From Phycisphaerales bacterium (GTDB lineage Bacteria; Planctomycetota; Phycisphaerae; Phycisphaerales; SM1A02), in the NCBI GenBank assembly GCA_020427625.1, contig JAGQOI010000523.1, forward strand, positions 1-7,998: DNA of 7,998 bases, written 5' to 3'. The translations under genes were made by a program, and so were the position numbers. Each line of letters begins with the position of its first letter. The stretch's first letter is position 1. Below are positions 6,749 through 7,998 of this stretch, in pieces. The notes under the pieces are model-generated. The model saw only the letters and a program-made list of their open reading frames with translations. It searched no databases and was not told the origin of the DNA.

Positions 6749-7236
6749 CCGAGCGTGCGCTCGACGAGGGTGATCAGTTGACGGGTCTGCGCGGCGGCAC
6801 AGCGCTGGCCGATCTGCGATGCGACGTACATGCCCCCCGCCATGATCGCGCCGCCGAGCACCGCCCACAAGCCCCACGGCGACTGGTCGAGCGACCACTG
6901 GGTGAGACCGAGCATGAGGCCCAGCGCGGCGACGAGTCCGGCCGTGATGTTGGCGAACGCGAACAGCGTCCACACGTTCGGGTGCGGACCGACGAGACCC
7001 TCGACGATCGTGTCGGCGTCGGGATCCGCCGGGCGGAGTTCCAACTGGACGCACGGCGACCAGCGATGCCGGTCCTCCCGGATCACGGTGATGTCGATGT
7101 GATGTCCCGCCGCGCGGGCGACGCACCGATTCTCCGGACGCCCCACGGCGGACGCGAGACGCGCCATCTGCACGTCGACCGGACCGTGCACGACCATGCG
7201 GAAACGCGGACGAATCGGACCGAGTGGCGCGGACAT
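6733..7236 (-). CDS. Uncharacterised protein with two C-terminal membrane helices
   Basis: I do not recognise a named family with certainty. The protein has 167 residues. An N-terminal soluble part (about 10-86) starts with RFRMVVHGPVDVQMARLASAV and contains HRWSPCVQLELRP (57-69), which looks like alternating beta-strands. A GPHPNVWT motif (83-90) leads straight into the first membrane helix (about 89-112), followed by a QWSLDQSPWGLW loop and a second helix (about 121-143). A charged or polar tail follows (QIGQRCAAAQTRQLITLVERTLG). The short loop implies a helical hairpin with both ends on the same side. It lies 96 bases downstream of nosL on the same strand, so co-transcription is possible, but no nos role is known. 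ATG 7236 is preferred although no ribosome site is visible; GTG 7242 and TTG 7272 are alternatives. Confidence 0.7.
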   Translation of the reverse strand: MSAPLGPIRPRFRMVVHGPVDVQMARLASAVGRPENRCVARAAGHHIDITVIREDRHRWSPCVQLELRPADPDADTIVEGLVGPHPNVWTLFAFANITAGLVAALGLMLGLTQWSLDQSPWGLWAVLGGAIMAGGMYVASQIGQRCAAAQTRQLITLVERTLGATIT

Positions 7237-7332
7237 GGGCACAGGGTACGTCCGGCGACGCGGGCGCCGCAACCGGGAATCGGCGCGGCCGACCCGTCGG
7301 ATCAGGCGGCGCGACCCGAGACCTCGACGACG

Positions 7333-7791
7333 TCATCCCCCGGCGCGCGCGGGTCGGAACGCGTCGAAGGCGAGGATCTCGCCCCCGTATTCCGTGCGGG
7401 CGCGTTCGGCCGCGTCGCGGGTCGCATACGCGCCGACGCCCGTGCCCATCGGCGTCATGAGCTTCTCGCTGCGCAGGAACACCGCCGCCTCCGCGTCGAG
7501 CCAGGCGCTCGTCGACGCGTCGGTCGCGAACCAGCGGATGCCGTCGTTCGGGCCGGGATCGAACGCGAGCATCTCGCCGACGTCGTCGAAGAGGAGGTGC
7601 ACGATCCGCCCGTCCCGACGCAGGCCGATGGCGCCGGCGAAGCGATCGTCGCTGATGATCATGCTGCACTCGGCGCAGACGTCCTGTCCGTAGTGCACCC
7701 GCGGCGCCGTGATCTCCTCCGCCGGGCGGTCGCATCCCGTCAGCGCGAGCACGACCACCGCCGTCATCATCATCGTCATCGTCACGCGCAT
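7333..7791 (-). CDS. nosL: NosL-like copper-chaperone lipoprotein
   Basis: An outer-leaflet lipoprotein that in studied bacteria binds Cu(I) and delivers it for assembly of the copper centres of nitrous oxide reductase NosZ. It has 152 residues. A lipoprotein signal ends in the lipobox LTGC (17-20), so the mature protein begins at lipidated C20. VCAECSMIIS (38-47) gives the CxxCxM copper site (C39, C42, M44). Conserved NosL stretches follow: FDDVGEMLAF (68-77), TDASTSAWLDAEAAVFL (90-106) and TPMGTGVGAYATRDAAE (113-129). ATG 7791 has GGAGG 8 bases upstream and overlaps the stop of the preceding permease gene by one base (TGATG); GTG 7794 (GTGA overlap) is an alternative. The leader is methionine-rich (MRVTMTMMM). 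Gene order nosY-nosL matches known nos clusters. Confidence 0.9.
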   Translation of the reverse strand: MRVTMTMMMTAVVVLALTGCDRPAEEITAPRVHYGQDVCAECSMIISDDRFAGAIGLRRDGRIVHLLFDDVGEMLAFDPGPNDGIRWFATDASTSAWLDAEAAVFLRSEKLMTPMGTGVGAYATRDAAERARTEYGGEILAFDAFRPARAGG

Positions 7792-7998
7792 CACAGCGGC
7801 CTCCGCACGAAGACGCCCCAGGCGAGGGCAAGCGGCACGACGATCCAGGCGACGAGCAGGCCCACGAGCAGCGGCGACAGCCAGGCGCCGAACGTCTGCA
7901 CCGCGTAGAGTCCGGCCGGGCCGAGCAGGTCGAGCGTCGAGTCGAAACCGGCGATCGAGGCGAGCTTGAACACCTGGGTGGGATTGGCGAGGGCGAGC
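7791..7998 (-). CDS. nosY: NosY-like ABC transporter permease, C-terminal end (start beyond window)
   Basis: Only the last 68 residues are present. NosY is the integral-membrane subunit of the NosDFY ABC complex required for NosZ copper-centre maturation. The visible part contains LANPTQVFKLASIAGFD, the NP-rich segment typical of NosY and related ABC-2 permeases, then LGPAGLYAV, a final membrane helix of about 25 residues (LSPLLVGLLVAWIVVPLALAWGVF) and a basic cytoplasmic end (VRRPL). The direct overlap with nosL strengthens the call over a generic ABC-2 permease. Upstream, nosF and nosD would be expected. Confidence 0.8.
   Translation of the reverse strand, partial: LALANPTQVFKLASIAGFDSTLDLLGPAGLYAVQTFGAWLSPLLVGLLVAWIVVPLALAWGVFVRRPL
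7800..7804 (-). promoter_or_regulatory. Ribosome binding site for nosL
   Basis: GGAGG on the minus strand, inside the last permease codons, lies 8 bases from ATG 7791. It favours that ATG over GTG 7794 (5-base spacing) and over the later in-frame ATGs of the methionine-rich leader. Confidence 0.6.

Noticed and set aside
7765..7791. ATG/GATG micro-repeat at the nosL start as a functional repeat
   Set aside because: It encodes the methionine-rich part of the signal peptide; short and imperfect. It only makes the start codon less certain.
6778..7908. 376-codon plus-strand open frame over nosL and the two-helix gene
   Set aside because: Composition is arginine/histidine-rich without motifs, and it opposes NosL, whose lipobox and copper motif are unmistakable.

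Overview
The window is about 70% GC and reads as the chromosome of a planctomycete, most likely of the Phycisphaerae type. Three things suggest this. There is a very long transmembrane Hanks-type kinase carrying a formylglycine-generating-enzyme-like (SUMF1/FGE) domain. An ECF-type sigma factor gene is joined directly to it. A secreted repeat protein ends in a short dockerin-like double calcium loop (DVTADG...ADLRALLAAWG / DLDRDGDVDAADLAVLLGAWG), a tail common on Phycisphaerae exported proteins. The lineage call is an inference from these features; there is no rRNA in the window.

Layout. On the minus strand, positions 3613 to 1 hold a two-gene signalling unit: a 1015-residue membrane serine/threonine kinase (566-3613) whose stop codon overlaps the GTG start of an ECF-like sigma factor (1-569, cut by the window edge). 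A 319-base divergent spacer separates this from a plus-strand gene (3933-5981) for an exported protein of 14 LVIVD-type repeats, probably beta-propeller(s), with the dockerin-like tail. Next on the plus strand is a nitroreductase-family flavoprotein (6111-6719). It converges on a minus-strand run: the end of a NosY-like ABC permease (7791-7998, cut by the edge), a NosL-like copper-chaperone lipoprotein (7333-7791), and an uncharacterised protein with two membrane helices (6733-7236). A perfect 11-bp inverted repeat (6725-6748) sits at the convergent junction and covers the last codons of the two-helix protein.

How the genes work together. The kinase and sigma factor look like one signal path: extracytoplasmic sensing by the kinase's C-terminal half, phosphorylation inside the cell, then promoter choice by the sigma factor. 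nosY-nosL is the tail of a nos cluster that matures the copper centres of nitrous oxide reductase, so nosZ, nosD and nosF would be expected just beyond the right edge. The LVIVD protein and the nitroreductase show no clear functional link to either group.

No tRNA, rRNA, CRISPR array, insertion sequence or phage gene was seen. Many long open frames lie antisense to the real genes, as expected at this GC content, and are not annotated.
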